Assembly (NCBI GenBank): GCA_963843835.1
Contig: CAWJMD010000001.1
Span: 186,001 to 250,000 of the forward strand
Direction: 5' to 3'
Source of the DNA: CAWJMD01 sp963843835
GTDB taxonomy: Bacteria; Actinomycetota; Actinomycetes; Actinomycetales; CAWJMD01
Length of the DNA stretch: 64,000 bases
Part shown: positions 48,301-56,322 of the stretch, piece by piece
Numbering within the stretch: position 1 is the stretch's first letter
How the letters are laid out: each line of letters opens with the position of its first letter
The notes under the pieces: model-generated
Told to the model about the DNA's origin: nothing
The model's input: the letters and a program-made list of their open reading frames with translations, nothing else
The model's database searches: none
Position numbers and translations under genes: made by a program

Positions 48301-48905
48301 CCGCCGAGGTCCCGGCGGCCCCGCCGGCCGCCCGACCGGCGTACTCCAGCGCCAGCGCCCTCGACATCCTGCCCGGTACCACGGGCCGGTCGTCGCGGGG
48401 ACTGAAGCTTCCGCGTCGCGGCCGGCACCACCAGGACGGTGCCCGTCACGCGGCGACGTCCCCCATCCCCGTGCCCGCCGGACCCGTCACGATGCCCTCG
48501 ACCGTGCAGGTCACGGCCCCGGCCCACGCCGACCAGCTGGTCCCGGTGGTCGAGGCGCTGTCCGACGGTGCGGTGCCGTTCGTGCCGACGTCGGAGCCCA
48601 CTCCGGCGCCCGACACGCAGCGTCAGCGCTCGGCACTCGCCTCGGAGGCGCTCTCCGAGCTGAGCCGGCTCTCGACCTACCGTCCCGACGCCACGGTCTC
48701 GACCACCGGTGGCGGCGCCCCGACCCTGACGCGGCGGACCCGGGGCGCGACCCCGGCTGCCGAGGTCAGCGCCCCGCAGCCGGCCGGCGTCGCCCGTCCC
48801 GGACGCTCCGCCGCCGAGGTCCGCAGCATGCTGTCGGGCTTCCAGGCCGGGGTCGCCCGCGGTCGCAAGGAGCCGGCCCACAGCGGACAGGAGTCGTCCG
48901 AATGA
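45387..48905 (+). CDS. Conservon sensor kinase with nitrate-sensing-type domain and very long disordered tail
   Basis: 1172 residues from ATG 45387, eight bases after GGAAGG. TM1 is about 8-35 and the extracytoplasmic NIT-type helical sensor about 36-300. TM2 is 301-324, followed by HAMP. A dimerisation helix contains FKLDHLATRMRRNAESLLVL. HATPase_c (about 500-620) has AELLENATSFSDPGT, TITDEGLGMS and GLGxYVVGRLA-like GFYVVGRLAQRL. Residues about 620-1172 are Pro/Ala/Glu-rich and probably unstructured, with Pro-Glu repeats near 830-860. It is the first gene of a conservon (kinase, roadblock, DUF742, GTPase), a membrane complex linked to development and physiology in Streptomyces. Confidence 0.9.
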   Translation: MLRSFGIRAKILAVLALPVLVLSMAAGVIATSAIGESRKAVQVEELTRQASGLTDLLRGLQAERALSVAVLSGDADSRPALDEVRARVTTGLEDVRAEFNDIDLSQLEDSAQAGALASSRAHDLLPELRRQVDGGVLTPGTALLRYSEVIAADIALPAAIADGLDDRTLAQNLRAYTATEQLAEAIASERDLITPSVAIGVFTPEALKASRDAALRTDLIRENTTRIAEAAGVRTPATGYVLQLARQRTVADADGVVEGLTVEQWREAADEDIASLGSGLDTVINTAEQRAADLSSAARQYALQVIIGALAAVAIPVALALLLARRITRPLRRLTEAAAQIRENLPRMVERMATPGEGPGMTVPEIPVESDDEVGRLATAFNDVNATTVQVAQEQAALRGSIAAMFVNVARRDQVLLSRQLSFLDQLERTEENPDTLDNLFKLDHLATRMRRNAESLLVLAGIDTGRRLRRPMPLSDVVRTASSEIEHYERIDLAQHVDPPMVGHTALLTAHMLAELLENATSFSDPGTRVVVATDAGPDGIVVTITDEGLGMSADELAEANDRIQNPPQSEVVGAQRLGFYVVGRLAQRLEAGISLSAGDGRGTVVTVELPPALFVPGTVVTEDADAPAEDAPATVDAAATAPLPNGATVTGADRFGAAADALNASAAAAAAASIQPIIIAPGSDTGLPQRGTRRAAGAADAAELPTLPTRSAATENDALPQRATSPTDSTADSGLPTRTPAAPLPTEPVPTVPAQRSEPPAPESRSGLFTGFRARRAEAVGQGPDDQPTPPVAAQSPVADVPETFEVAQLDDGPLYAPRAVVEPEPEAQPEPQPEPQPEPQLELEPEPLPEHQSLPEAQSVPEVAVPDENPLFASLSAAPFIPTAPAPEVVAESGPEESGDAARRAAEVSDGFRAAASELSALASRPGPATPPAAEPTPVQAAAPAPAQDTAPAGPPAHPAHAAYTAPAAAEVPAAPPAARPAYSSASALDILPGTTGRSSRGLKLPRRGRHHQDGARHAATSPIPVPAGPVTMPSTVQVTAPAHADQLVPVVEALSDGAVPFVPTSEPTPAPDTQRQRSALASEALSELSRLSTYRPDATVSTTGGGAPTLTRRTRGATPAAEVSAPQPAGVARPGRSAAEVRSMLSGFQAGVARGRKEPAHSGQESSE

Positions 48906-48990
48906 CCCTGACCCGACCACCAGCCCGGACCCGTCCTCTCCCGCCCGTCCCCACCCAGACTGCAGTCCGCAGCACCAACGGAGGAAACCC

Positions 48991-49443
48991 GTGACCACGA
49001 TGAGCACCGAGGCAGCCAACTTCAACTGGCTCCTGGACAACTTCGTCAAGAGCGTGCCCGACGTCCACCACACCCTCGTCGTGTCCGCGGACGGCCTGCT
49101 GATGGCGATGTCGGACGAGCTCGACCGCACCAGCGGTGACCAGCTCGGAGCGATCGTCGCCGGCATGTCGAGCCTGACCCGTGGCGCCGCGCGTCAGCTC
49201 CACGCGGGCGAGGTCCGCCAGGCCATCGTCGAGATGGACAACAAGTTCATGTTCCTGATGAGCGTCGCCGACGGTTCGGTGCTCGCGGTGGTCGCGGAGG
49301 CGTCCTGCGACGTCGGCCTGATCGGCTACGAGATGGCCCTGCTCGTCAGCCGCACCGAGGCGACCCTCACGCCGCAGCTCGTCACCGAGATGCGGTCCCG
49401 CCTCCCCGTCCACGGCGCGACTCGTACGCCGGCGATGGGGTGA
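48991..49443 (+). CDS. Roadblock/LC7 domain protein of the conservon
   Basis: 150 residues from GTG 48991, which follows GGAGGAAACCC. Roadblock/LC7 fold: NFNWLLDNFVKSVPDVHHTLVVSADGLLMAMS, SLTRGAARQL, QAIVEMDNKFMFLMSVADGSVLAVVAE, VGLIGYEMALLV. Second member of the conservon; roadblock proteins act as platforms or GTPase-activating partners for the small GTPase encoded two genes downstream. Confidence 0.93.
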   Translation: MTTMSTEAANFNWLLDNFVKSVPDVHHTLVVSADGLLMAMSDELDRTSGDQLGAIVAGMSSLTRGAARQLHAGEVRQAIVEMDNKFMFLMSVADGSVLAVVAEASCDVGLIGYEMALLVSRTEATLTPQLVTEMRSRLPVHGATRTPAMG

Positions 49444-49449
49444 GCGGAC

Positions 49450-49860
49450 GTGGCACCGGAGACGAACGGCCGCCGCAGGGCGTCCGCTGACGACGAGGAC
49501 GCCTACGCGGTGCGTCCCTACGCGGTCATGGGCGCCCGCACCAGGGTGGTGTCCTCGGAGGAGCTGCCCGTCGAGGCACTCGTCGAGGGCCTCGTGGCAC
49601 CGGATATCCAGCTGACGCCCGAACGTCGCCGGATCCTGGAGCTCACGGCCACCCAGTACCTGTCCGTCATGGAGCTCTCGGCCCACGTCAAGCTCCCCGT
49701 CGGGGTCGTCCGGGTCCTCGTCAGCGAGCTTGTCGACCAGCACAAGGTCCGGATCCACGGACTGACTCCCACCTTGTCCACCAACGGGTCCTCGCGGGAC
49801 AACACCGCTGCCACCCTCAGCGTTCTGGAGAGTGTTCTCAATGGCATTTCCTCGCTCTGA
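49450..49860 (+). CDS. DUF742 protein of the conservon
   Basis: 136 residues, GTG 49450. DUF742 signature: AYAVRPYAVMGART at the N-terminus, LTPERRRILELTATQYLSVMELSAHVKLPVGVVRVLVSELV (winged-helix-like), and the end segment VLESVLNGISSL. Third member of the conservon; its end overlaps the start of the GTPase gene. Possible DNA-binding or scaffolding subunit. Confidence 0.92.
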   Translation: MAPETNGRRRASADDEDAYAVRPYAVMGARTRVVSSEELPVEALVEGLVAPDIQLTPERRRILELTATQYLSVMELSAHVKLPVGVVRVLVSELVDQHKVRIHGLTPTLSTNGSSRDNTAATLSVLESVLNGISSL

Positions 49861-50485
49861 CGTCGCCGATGCCGGCGCGCCCGCGGGGGAGCAGCCCCCG
49901 CAGCCCACGGAGCCGGCCCACGAGGCGGCTCCAACGGTCACCAAGATCGTCGTGGCCGGTGGGTTCGCCGTCGGCAAGACGACCTTCATCGGGTCGATCT
50001 CCGACATCGAGCCGCTCTCGACCGAGGCGGCCATGACCGAGCACTCGGTCGGCGTCGACGACGCCGGCGGTGTCTCCGACCGCAAGACCACGACCACGGT
50101 CGCGATGGACTTCGGTCGCATCGCCCTCCCGGGCAACCTGTGGCTGTACCTGTTCGGGACGCCCGGCCAGGACCGCTTCCTGTTCATGTGGGACGACCTG
50201 GTCCGAGGGGCCATCGGCGGGATCGTGCTGGTCGACACCGAGCGTCTCGAGCAGTGCTTCCCGGCCGTCGACTACTTCGAGGCCCGCCAGATCCCCTTCG
50301 TGGTGGCGGTGAACTGTTTCGACGGCGTGGCTCGTCACGACCTCGACTCCGTGCGCGAGGCGCTCGCGGTACCGCCGCACGTGCCGATGGTCTACACCGA
50401 CGCCCGGTCGAAGCAGGCCACCAAGCACGCCCTGATCACCCTGGTCCAGCTGGCCATGCAGCGTCTCGCGACCGCTGCCGGCTGA
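49841..50485 (+). CDS. Small Ras-like GTPase of the conservon
   Basis: 214 residues from ATG 49841, overlapping DUF742 by 20 bp. GGAGAG lies about ten bases upstream; GTG 49832 is an alternative. G1 is GGFAVGKTTFIGSISD, with TTTTVAMDFGRI as switch region and LFGTPGQDRFLFMW as G3. G4 is NCFD, a variant of NKxD that is normal in this subfamily. Pro/Glu-rich N-terminus. Nucleotide-dependent switch of the membrane complex formed with the kinase, roadblock and DUF742 proteins. Confidence 0.93.
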   Translation: MAFPRSDVADAGAPAGEQPPQPTEPAHEAAPTVTKIVVAGGFAVGKTTFIGSISDIEPLSTEAAMTEHSVGVDDAGGVSDRKTTTTVAMDFGRIALPGNLWLYLFGTPGQDRFLFMWDDLVRGAIGGIVLVDTERLEQCFPAVDYFEARQIPFVVAVNCFDGVARHDLDSVREALAVPPHVPMVYTDARSKQATKHALITLVQLAMQRLATAAG

Positions 50486-50510
50486 GCTCTGCTCATCCGC
50501 GGCTGAACCA

Positions 50511-50527
50511 GGGGACCTTCGTTCCCC
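50511..50527 (+). terminator. Weak hairpin after the conservon
   Basis: GGGGA, a 7-nt loop with TTCG, then TCCCC, 26 nt after the GTPase stop. The remaining intergenic sequence up to 50678 shows no other clear signal besides the ribosome site GAGGAG of cysK. Confidence 0.35.
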
Positions 50528-50678
50528 GTGACCGGGCGCGCGCCGGCGCTCCGGGGTGTCTGCGATGTGAGACGCCGGCGGGTCGGGGGAAGCGCCCGCC
50601 GGACCAGGCGGTTGCTGGTGGTTGACCCGCACCCGGGCATGTCGCCCGTGGCGCAGCAGCCCCGTTCGAGGAGCCACC

Positions 50679-51611
50679 GTGCCCAGGATCTACGACGACG
50701 TCACCACGCTGGTCGGCAACACCCCGCTGGTCCGGCTGAACCGGATCACCGACGGGGCGAAGGCCACCGTCCTGGCGAAGCTGGAGTTCTACAACCCGGC
50801 GAGCTCGGTGAAGGACCGGATCGGGGTGGCGATGATCGACGCCGCGGAGGCGTCGGGGCAGCTGAAGCCCCAGGGCACCATCATCGAGGCGACCAGCGGC
50901 AACACGGGCATCGCCCTGGCCATGGTCGGTGCGGCCCGCGGCTACAAGGTGATCCTCACGATGCCGGAGACGATGAGCGTCGAGCGTCGGGCGCTGCTGC
51001 GTGCCTTCGGCGCCGAGCTGGTGCTGACCCCCGGCTCGGAGGGCATGAAGGGCGCCGTCGCGAAGGCTGTCGAGATCGCCCAGGAGACAGGCGCGGTCGA
51101 GGTCCGTCAGTTCGAGAACGAGGCCAACCCCGAGATCCACCGCCGCACGACGGCGGAGGAGATCTGGAAGGACACGGACGGCGAGGTCGACGTCGTCGTG
51201 GCCGGCATCGGCACGGGCGGCACCATCACCGGGGTGGGCCAGGTGCTCAAGGCGCGGAAGCCCGGTGTGCAGATCGTGGCGGTCGAGCCGGAGGAGTCGG
51301 CCATCCTCAACGGTGGGGCGCCCGGCCCGCACAAGATCCAGGGCATCGGCGCGAACTTCGTCCCCGAGATCCTGGACCGCGCGGTCTACGACGAGGTCAT
51401 CGACGTCAACGCGGACACCTCGGTCGCGTGGGCCCGCCGCGCCGCCGCCGAGGAGGGGCTGCTCGTCGGGCTCTCCTCCGGGGCCGCGCTGGCCGCCGCC
51501 GTGCAGGTGGCGCAGCGCGACGAGAACGCCGGCAAGACGGTCGTCGTGATCATCCCGTCGTTCGGTGAGCGCTACCTGTCGACGATCCTCTACAGCGACC
51601 TGATGAGCTGA
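50679..51611 (+). CDS. cysK: Cysteine synthase A (O-acetylserine sulfhydrylase)
   Basis: 310 residues from GTG 50679, after GAGGAG. PLP fold type II: TTLVGNTPLVRLNRI, FYNPASSVKDRIGVAM with the PLP lysine, IIEATSGNTGIALAMVGAARGYK, GTGGTITGVGQVLK, PGPHKIQGIGANFVPEILD and VGLSSGAALAAAVQVA. Makes cysteine from O-acetylserine and sulfide. cysE follows after 2 bp, the classical actinobacterial pair whose products form the cysteine synthase complex. Confidence 0.97.
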   Translation: MPRIYDDVTTLVGNTPLVRLNRITDGAKATVLAKLEFYNPASSVKDRIGVAMIDAAEASGQLKPQGTIIEATSGNTGIALAMVGAARGYKVILTMPETMSVERRALLRAFGAELVLTPGSEGMKGAVAKAVEIAQETGAVEVRQFENEANPEIHRRTTAEEIWKDTDGEVDVVVAGIGTGGTITGVGQVLKARKPGVQIVAVEPEESAILNGGAPGPHKIQGIGANFVPEILDRAVYDEVIDVNADTSVAWARRAAAEEGLLVGLSSGAALAAAVQVAQRDENAGKTVVVIIPSFGERYLSTILYSDLMS

Positions 51612-51613
51612 GC

Positions 51614-52186
51614 GTGTTCGACCGACTCCGCGAGGACCTGGCCACCGCCCGGCGTCGGGACCCGGCGGCATGCACCGTCGCCGAGCTGGTGCTCACCTAT
51701 CCCGGGCTGCACGCCGTGTGGCTGCACCGGCTCGCGCACCGCTGGTGGCAGCGGGATCTGCACCTGCCGGCCCGCGTGCTCGCGCACCTCAACCGGATGT
51801 GGACGGGCATCGAGATCCACCCGGGTGCCCAGATCGGGCGCCGCTTCTTCATCGACCACGGCATGGGCGTGGTGATCGGCGCCACGGCCGAGATCGGTGA
51901 CGACGTGATGCTCTACCACGGCGTCACCCTGGGCGGTCGGTCCATGGACAGCATCAAGCGCCACCCCACGGTCCGCGACGGCGTCGTGATCGGGGCGGGC
52001 GCCCGCGTGCTCGGCCCGGTCCACGTCGGCGCCGGTGCCCAGATCGGCGCGAACGCCGTCGTGGTGAAGGACGTCCCCGCCGGTGCGGTCGTCGTCGGCG
52101 TCCCGGGCCGGGTGCGCGACGTGCCCGCGTCGGTGGTCGCCCTGACGTCTGAGGACGAGCGCGTGGACCCCGCGATCTGGATCTGA
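51614..52186 (+). CDS. cysE: Serine O-acetyltransferase
   Basis: 190 residues, GTG 51614. Short EpsC/CysE type. An N-terminal helical part (FDRLREDLATARRRDPAA, YPGLHAVWLHRLAHRWW) precedes the left-handed beta-helix: GIEIHPGAQIGRRFFIDHGMGVVIGATAEIGDDVMLYHGVTLGG, RHPTVRDGVVIGAGARVLGPV. The C-terminus ends DERVDPAIWI, and the final Ile is the residue that docks into CysK. Acetylates serine for cysteine synthesis. Confidence 0.96.
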   Translation: MFDRLREDLATARRRDPAACTVAELVLTYPGLHAVWLHRLAHRWWQRDLHLPARVLAHLNRMWTGIEIHPGAQIGRRFFIDHGMGVVIGATAEIGDDVMLYHGVTLGGRSMDSIKRHPTVRDGVVIGAGARVLGPVHVGAGAQIGANAVVVKDVPAGAVVVGVPGRVRDVPASVVALTSEDERVDPAIWI

Positions 52187-52187
52187 T

Positions 52188-52204
52188 GGCCCCACCGCGG
52201 GGTC
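52188..52204. terminator. Hairpin between cysE and the PAC2 gene
   Basis: GGCCCC-ACCGC-GGGGTC, a six-pair stem (one G-T) in the convergent gap. It overlaps the PAC2 stop and may terminate both ways. Confidence 0.5.
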
Positions 52205-53159
52205 AGTCGCGCGGCTCGCCGCTCTCGTCCAGCCCGCGGAGGTAGTCCTCCAGCTGGGCCGCGAGCTCGTCGCCGCCCGGCATCTCGTCCTCGGGCAGAG
52301 TGGGGCTCAGCAGACCGGACCCGCTCAGTGAGCGGCCGGCGGTGACGGCGTCGTAGGTACGTTCGAGACCCTGGACGGCCTGGAGGGTCTGCGGCGAGTC
52401 GGCGACCTGCGCGTCGATCTGCGTCAGCACCGTGGTGCCGGCCTCCCGGAGGGCGTCGGTGGGGAGCGAGAGCTGCGCCACGTCGGCCACGGCCTCGATG
52501 AGAGCCGTTGCGGCGGGCGGGAACTCGGCCTCGGACAGGTAGTGCGGGACGTGCGCGGTGAACCCGACGGCGTCGTGACCGGTCTGGGTCGCGCGCAGCT
52601 CGAGGAGGGCGCCCACATGACCCGGCACGTCCACGTCACCGATCCAGCGGGGCCGGCCGGCGATGAGCTCGCGGCTACTGGCGTGCGACGTCAGGCCGAT
52701 CGGGCGCGTGTGGGGTGCGGCCCAGGGGATGCCGTGGATGCCGGCGATGAGGCCGACCCCCAGGTGGTCCACGAGCTGCAGCACGGCAGCGATGAAGCGC
52801 TCCCACTGGAAGTCCGGCTCCGGACCGGACAGCAGGAAGAACTCCTGGCCGGCCTTGTCCGTGAGCGCGTGCACCGTCAGGCGGTGCTGGTCGACGTCGG
52901 TGAACCGGTCGGACCGGAACGTCATGCGGGGACGGCGACCGCGGTAGTCGATGAGCTGGTCGACGTCGAAGTGGGCCACCTCACGTGCCTGCAGCTCGCT
53001 GAGCAGGTGCTGCACGGTCAGGTCGGCAGCCTGACCCGCGTCGACGAAGCCGGTCAGCGCGTGCATGAGCACGGGACTGCCGGTCTGCGCCACGGCGTCG
53101 GGCGCGTCCGCGGGCTCGATGATGTCGACCAGGTCGTACAGGTCCTCGGGGGGGAGCAT
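52203..53159 (-). CDS. PAC2 family protein
   Basis: 318 residues from ATG 53159, with GAGGTG six bases before it. PAC2 (proteasome assembly chaperone 2-like) fold: PVLMHALTGFVDAGQAADLTVQHLL, VAHFDVDQLIDYRGRRPRMTF, FFLLSGPEPDFQWERF, GIHGIPWAAPHTRPIGLTSHAS and GFTAHVPHYLSEAEFPPAATALIEAV. Actinobacterial PAC2 proteins are cytosolic and uncharacterised; a proteasome link is only inferred from the fold and from bpa in the same genome. Confidence 0.88.
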   Translation of the reverse strand: MLPPEDLYDLVDIIEPADAPDAVAQTGSPVLMHALTGFVDAGQAADLTVQHLLSELQAREVAHFDVDQLIDYRGRRPRMTFRSDRFTDVDQHRLTVHALTDKAGQEFFLLSGPEPDFQWERFIAAVLQLVDHLGVGLIAGIHGIPWAAPHTRPIGLTSHASSRELIAGRPRWIGDVDVPGHVGALLELRATQTGHDAVGFTAHVPHYLSEAEFPPAATALIEAVADVAQLSLPTDALREAGTTVLTQIDAQVADSPQTLQAVQGLERTYDAVTAGRSLSGSGLLSPTLPEDEMPGGDELAAQLEDYLRGLDESGEPRD

Positions 53160-53238
53160 GATCACCTCGTGTTGTCGTCGACTGGGTCAACGTCGACCTG
53201 CCGGGTGGTTGTTCCGGGGCGCGAGGTGTTCCGCGGGG

Positions 53239-54012
53239 TCACGCCGACGTCGGGCGGTTCGCCTTCACGCTGAACACCGAACGTGGCCGGGCCCTCGGCA
53301 CGCCGTCGACCTCCACGTCGACGAGCTCGTCGTAGAACGCGATGCGGCCCGCCACCGCGGCGACGGCCGGGTTGGGTTCGTCGTACGACCACGCGATCCC
53401 CTCGACGAGGTCCCGGTCCTCGGACGCCGGAAGGTCCCAGTACGCCAGGGCGAACCCCTTGTACGGGCAGTGGCTGGTGCGCGACGTCGGGGTGAGCAGG
53501 TCCAGCCGGACGTCCTCGCGCGGTAGGTAGAACCGGGTGGGCAGGTCGGTCTCGAACAGCAGGACGGGGTCGCTGCTGACGGCCAGCACGACGCCGCCCA
53601 CGCTGACCACGACGTGGCGGGAGCTCGCGATCGCGTCCACGCGCTTGCGCGGGTCGCGCGGGTGGCTCCGTACCTCTTCCTCCTCCTCCAGCCAGCGGTC
53701 GACCAGCCCCGGCTGCCAGGAGAAGACCAGCCGTCCTGCCAGCTCCGGGTCGTCGCGCTCCCAGGCGGCGTGCGGGACCGTGCGGTCGCCCACGCGGAGG
53801 TCGTACCACCGCCTCACCGGGCCTTTGGGCTGGAAGAAGGACGGCTCGGTCGGGCCGGGCTCGGGGCTGGCGCTCAGCAGGTCGGTGCGCACGTCGACGG
53901 GGTCGAAGGCGTAGGCCGGGATCGGGAAGGCGTCCTCGAAGAACAGCAGCGGCGCCCGGGAGTCGACCACGACCACGTCGTCGACGACGGCCCTCACCCA
54001 GCGCTCGCTCAT
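53239..54012 (-). CDS. Tandem DUF427 protein
   Basis: 257 residues from ATG 54012 after GTGAGG; GTG 54024 after GGAG is also credible. Two DUF427 units: residues about 1-95 (WVRAVVDDVVVVDSRAPLLFFED, PVRRWYDLRVGDRTVPHAAW) and about 125-225 (SSRHVVVSVGGVVLAVSSDPVLLFETDLPTRFYLPREDV, SHCPYKGFALAYWDL). The second unit has the conserved T-x-C-P-Y-K-G signature as T-S-H-C-P-Y-K-G. Function unknown; small-ligand binding is suggested by the fold. Confidence 0.85.
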   Translation of the reverse strand: MSERWVRAVVDDVVVVDSRAPLLFFEDAFPIPAYAFDPVDVRTDLLSASPEPGPTEPSFFQPKGPVRRWYDLRVGDRTVPHAAWERDDPELAGRLVFSWQPGLVDRWLEEEEEVRSHPRDPRKRVDAIASSRHVVVSVGGVVLAVSSDPVLLFETDLPTRFYLPREDVRLDLLTPTSRTSHCPYKGFALAYWDLPASEDRDLVEGIAWSYDEPNPAVAAVAGRIAFYDELVDVEVDGVPRARPRSVFSVKANRPTSA

Positions 54013-54138
54013 CTCGGTCCTCACGGGCACCTCCGGTCAGCCGGCCGCGTCCATCGTGCGCCCCGCGGAAGTGCCACGACAAGTGACCGAGACCGCCGAC
54101 CTGGTGGTGGGAGGCGGGGCCGTCTTGCCGCCAGGTCC

Positions 54139-54167
54139 TTGACAGATCCACGTCCAGAGAGTTTATT
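54139..54167 (+). promoter_or_regulatory. Promoter of the ROK/ABC/glycosidase operon
   Basis: TTGACA (54139-54144) is a perfect -35. A 17-nt spacer leads to TTTATT (54162-54167) at the -10 position. This lies in a sharply AT-rich island (about 54158-54195) that stands out from the surrounding high-GC sequence. Confidence 0.65.
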
Positions 54168-54172
54168 CATCT

Positions 54173-54182
54173 CTAAATTTAG
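54173..54182. promoter_or_regulatory. Palindromic operator, probably for the ROK repressor
   Basis: CTAAATTTAG is a perfect 10-bp palindrome just downstream of the -10 and 23 bp before the regulator's ATG. The position fits autorepression by blocking transcription start. Confidence 0.6.
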
Positions 54183-54205
54183 TCTCGAACAAAGACGTCG
54201 GGACC

Positions 54206-55408
54206 ATGGCGTCGGAGGTGAAGAGCATGCGCGGTGACCTCGTCCGCGCCGCCGTGCTGGCGCTCCTCGGCACGCGTGGCCCGTCGTCGCGCACCGACAT
54301 CGCCCGGCTGCTCGACGTCAGCCCCGCCACCGTCACCCAGACGACCAAGGACCTGCTCGCGCGGCGCCTGGTCGCCGAGCTCGAGCAGGTGCCCAGCCAG
54401 GGCGGCCGTCCCGCCCGGCTGCTGGGGCTCGTGCCGAACGCGGCCGGTGCCATCGGCGCCAAGGTCACGGCCGACCACGTGGCCGTCGTCGCCGTCGAGC
54501 TGGACGGGACGGTCCGGACAGCCGCCACCTCGCGGTTCGATCCTGGGAGTCCGGACGCCCTGACCCGCCTGACCTCGATCCTGCGCGACGCCGTCGACGC
54601 CCACCCGGACCCGCTCCTCGGCGTCGGGGTCGGCGTGCCCGGATCCGTCGACGCACAGGCCTCCGGTGTCGTGGACGCCCCCACGCTGGGATGGCACGAC
54701 GCGCATGTCGGACAGCGTCTGCGGGACGGTCTCGGGCTCCCGGTCCTGGTCGACAACGACGTGAACACCCTGGCGGCCGCCGAGCGCATCTACGGTGTCG
54801 GGCGCGACCTGCGCAGCTACCTGGTGCTCACGATCGGGCGCGGCATCGGCTGCGGCGTCGTGCAGGACGGCGCCGTCCTGCGCGGCGTGCACGGCGGCGC
54901 CGGCGAGATCGGGCACATGCCGATGACGGCGCACGGCCCGGTGTGCGGCTGCGGCAACCAGGGGTGCCTGGAGGCGTGGATCGGCGAGAAGGGTCTGCTG
55001 CGGCGCGGCGTGGAGCTGGGGGCCATCGGTCCGCGGACCGGGGTGGCCGGGCTCCTGCGGGCCGCGCGCGCCGGCGACAGCGCAGCCCGCGAGGTGTACC
55101 GCGAGGCGGGTGAGCTGCTCGGACGGGCACTCGCCGGCGCGGTGCACCTCCTGGACCCCGAGGCCATCGTCCTGCTGGGTGAGGGCGTCGACGCGTGGCC
55201 GTTCTGGGAGAGGGGATTCGAGTCGGCCTTCCGTCGGCACCTGATGCCGGCGCGACGCTCCACGCGTCTCGTGGTCGAGCCGTGGACCGAGACCCAGTGG
55301 GCCGTCGGCGCGGCCTCGCTCGTCCTGGCCTCGCCGTTCGACGCCGTCGGCGCCGGCGAGCAGGGCCGACTGGTGATGGCGCGGATGCAGACGGCAGGTG
55401 CCTCATGA
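54206..55408 (+). CDS. ROK family transcriptional repressor
   Basis: 400 residues, ATG 54206. An N-terminal winged helix (SRTDIARLLDVSPATVTQTTKDLLARRLV) is followed by the ROK sugar-kinase fold: VGVGVPGSVDAQASGVVDAPTLGW, VLVDNDVNTLAAAERIYGVGRDL, GRGIGCGVVQDGAVLRGVHGGAGEIGHMPM, and a zinc-type cluster CGCGNQGCLEAWIGE. The zinc motif and the DNA-binding domain mark it as a regulator. First gene of the operon, and its stop overlaps the first permease. It likely senses a glucoside, glucose or xylose. Confidence 0.92.
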   Translation: MASEVKSMRGDLVRAAVLALLGTRGPSSRTDIARLLDVSPATVTQTTKDLLARRLVAELEQVPSQGGRPARLLGLVPNAAGAIGAKVTADHVAVVAVELDGTVRTAATSRFDPGSPDALTRLTSILRDAVDAHPDPLLGVGVGVPGSVDAQASGVVDAPTLGWHDAHVGQRLRDGLGLPVLVDNDVNTLAAAERIYGVGRDLRSYLVLTIGRGIGCGVVQDGAVLRGVHGGAGEIGHMPMTAHGPVCGCGNQGCLEAWIGEKGLLRRGVELGAIGPRTGVAGLLRAARAGDSAAREVYREAGELLGRALAGAVHLLDPEAIVLLGEGVDAWPFWERGFESAFRRHLMPARRSTRLVVEPWTETQWAVGAASLVLASPFDAVGAGEQGRLVMARMQTAGAS

Positions 55409-56322
55409 GCGCCGCCGCCGCCACCCAGACCGCACCCGTCCGCCCCGGGCGCCGCGTGTGGACCCGACGCGGCTGGGCCGTGCTGTTCCTCCTGCCCAGC
55501 GCGCTGCCCCTGATGCTGTTCACGGCCGTGCCGATGGTCAGCTCGGTGTGGGTGAGCCTGCACGAGTGGAACCTGATCTCGCCGATGCGCTGGGTCGGGC
55601 TCGACAACTACCGCCGCTTGCTGGCGGACCCCGGAACGGCCGAGGTGTTCGGCCACACCCTCCTCTTCGTCGCAGGGTACCTCCCGCTGGTCTACGTCGG
55701 CGGCCTCGGTCTGGCGCTCCTGCTCGACCGGGCCTTGCCGGCGCGCGCCTTCTTCCGTGCCGCGTACTTCCTGCCCGTCGTCACCAGCTGGGTCGTGGTC
55801 GCCCTGGTCTGGAAGTGGCTGCTCAACCCCGGCAACGGGTTGGTCAACTCCGTTCTCGGCGCCGTGGGAATGCCCGAGCCCGGGTGGTGGACCGATCCCA
55901 CCTGGGCGCTGCCGTCCGTGGTCCTGGCCTCGGCCTGGAAGGACCTCGGCTTCGTCATGGTGATCATGCTGGCCGGCCTGCAAGCCCTCCCCCAGGACGT
56001 CCTGGAAGCCGCGAAGGTCGACGGAGCGGTTGCGTGGCAACGTTTCTGGCGCATCACACTGCCCCTGCTCTCGCCGTCGACGTTCTTCGTCGTGGTGATC
56101 TCGCTCATCAACGGCTTCCAGGTGTTCGACCAGGTCTACGTGATGACCGGCGGAGGGCCACAGGGCTCGAGCCAGGTCGTGGTCGGACAGATCTACGACC
56201 TCACCTTCCGCTACGGCAGGGCGGGTGAGGCGAGCGCGCTGTCGTGGCTGCTGTTCGCCGTGATCCTCGTGGTGACCGCGATGCAGGTCCGCGGCCAGCG
56301 CCGGTGGGTGCACAGTGGCTGA
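55405..56322 (+). CDS. Sugar ABC transporter permease, MalF/UgpA type
   Basis: 305 residues from ATG 55405 (ATGA overlap). Six membrane helices: LFLLPSALPLMLFTAVPMV first, and the permease EAA loop EAAKVDGAVAWQRFWRITLPLLSP. Typical CUT1 permease; pairs with the next gene. Ends inside the start of the second permease (8-bp overlap). Confidence 0.93.
   Translation: MSAAAATQTAPVRPGRRVWTRRGWAVLFLLPSALPLMLFTAVPMVSSVWVSLHEWNLISPMRWVGLDNYRRLLADPGTAEVFGHTLLFVAGYLPLVYVGGLGLALLLDRALPARAFFRAAYFLPVVTSWVVVALVWKWLLNPGNGLVNSVLGAVGMPEPGWWTDPTWALPSVVLASAWKDLGFVMVIMLAGLQALPQDVLEAAKVDGAVAWQRFWRITLPLLSPSTFFVVVISLINGFQVFDQVYVMTGGGPQGSSQVVVGQIYDLTFRYGRAGEASALSWLLFAVILVVTAMQVRGQRRWVHSG

Noticed and set aside
50486..50678. 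Riboswitch upstream of cysK
   Set aside because: A few short inverted repeats occur but none matches a known SAM or other riboswitch core that I could recognise.
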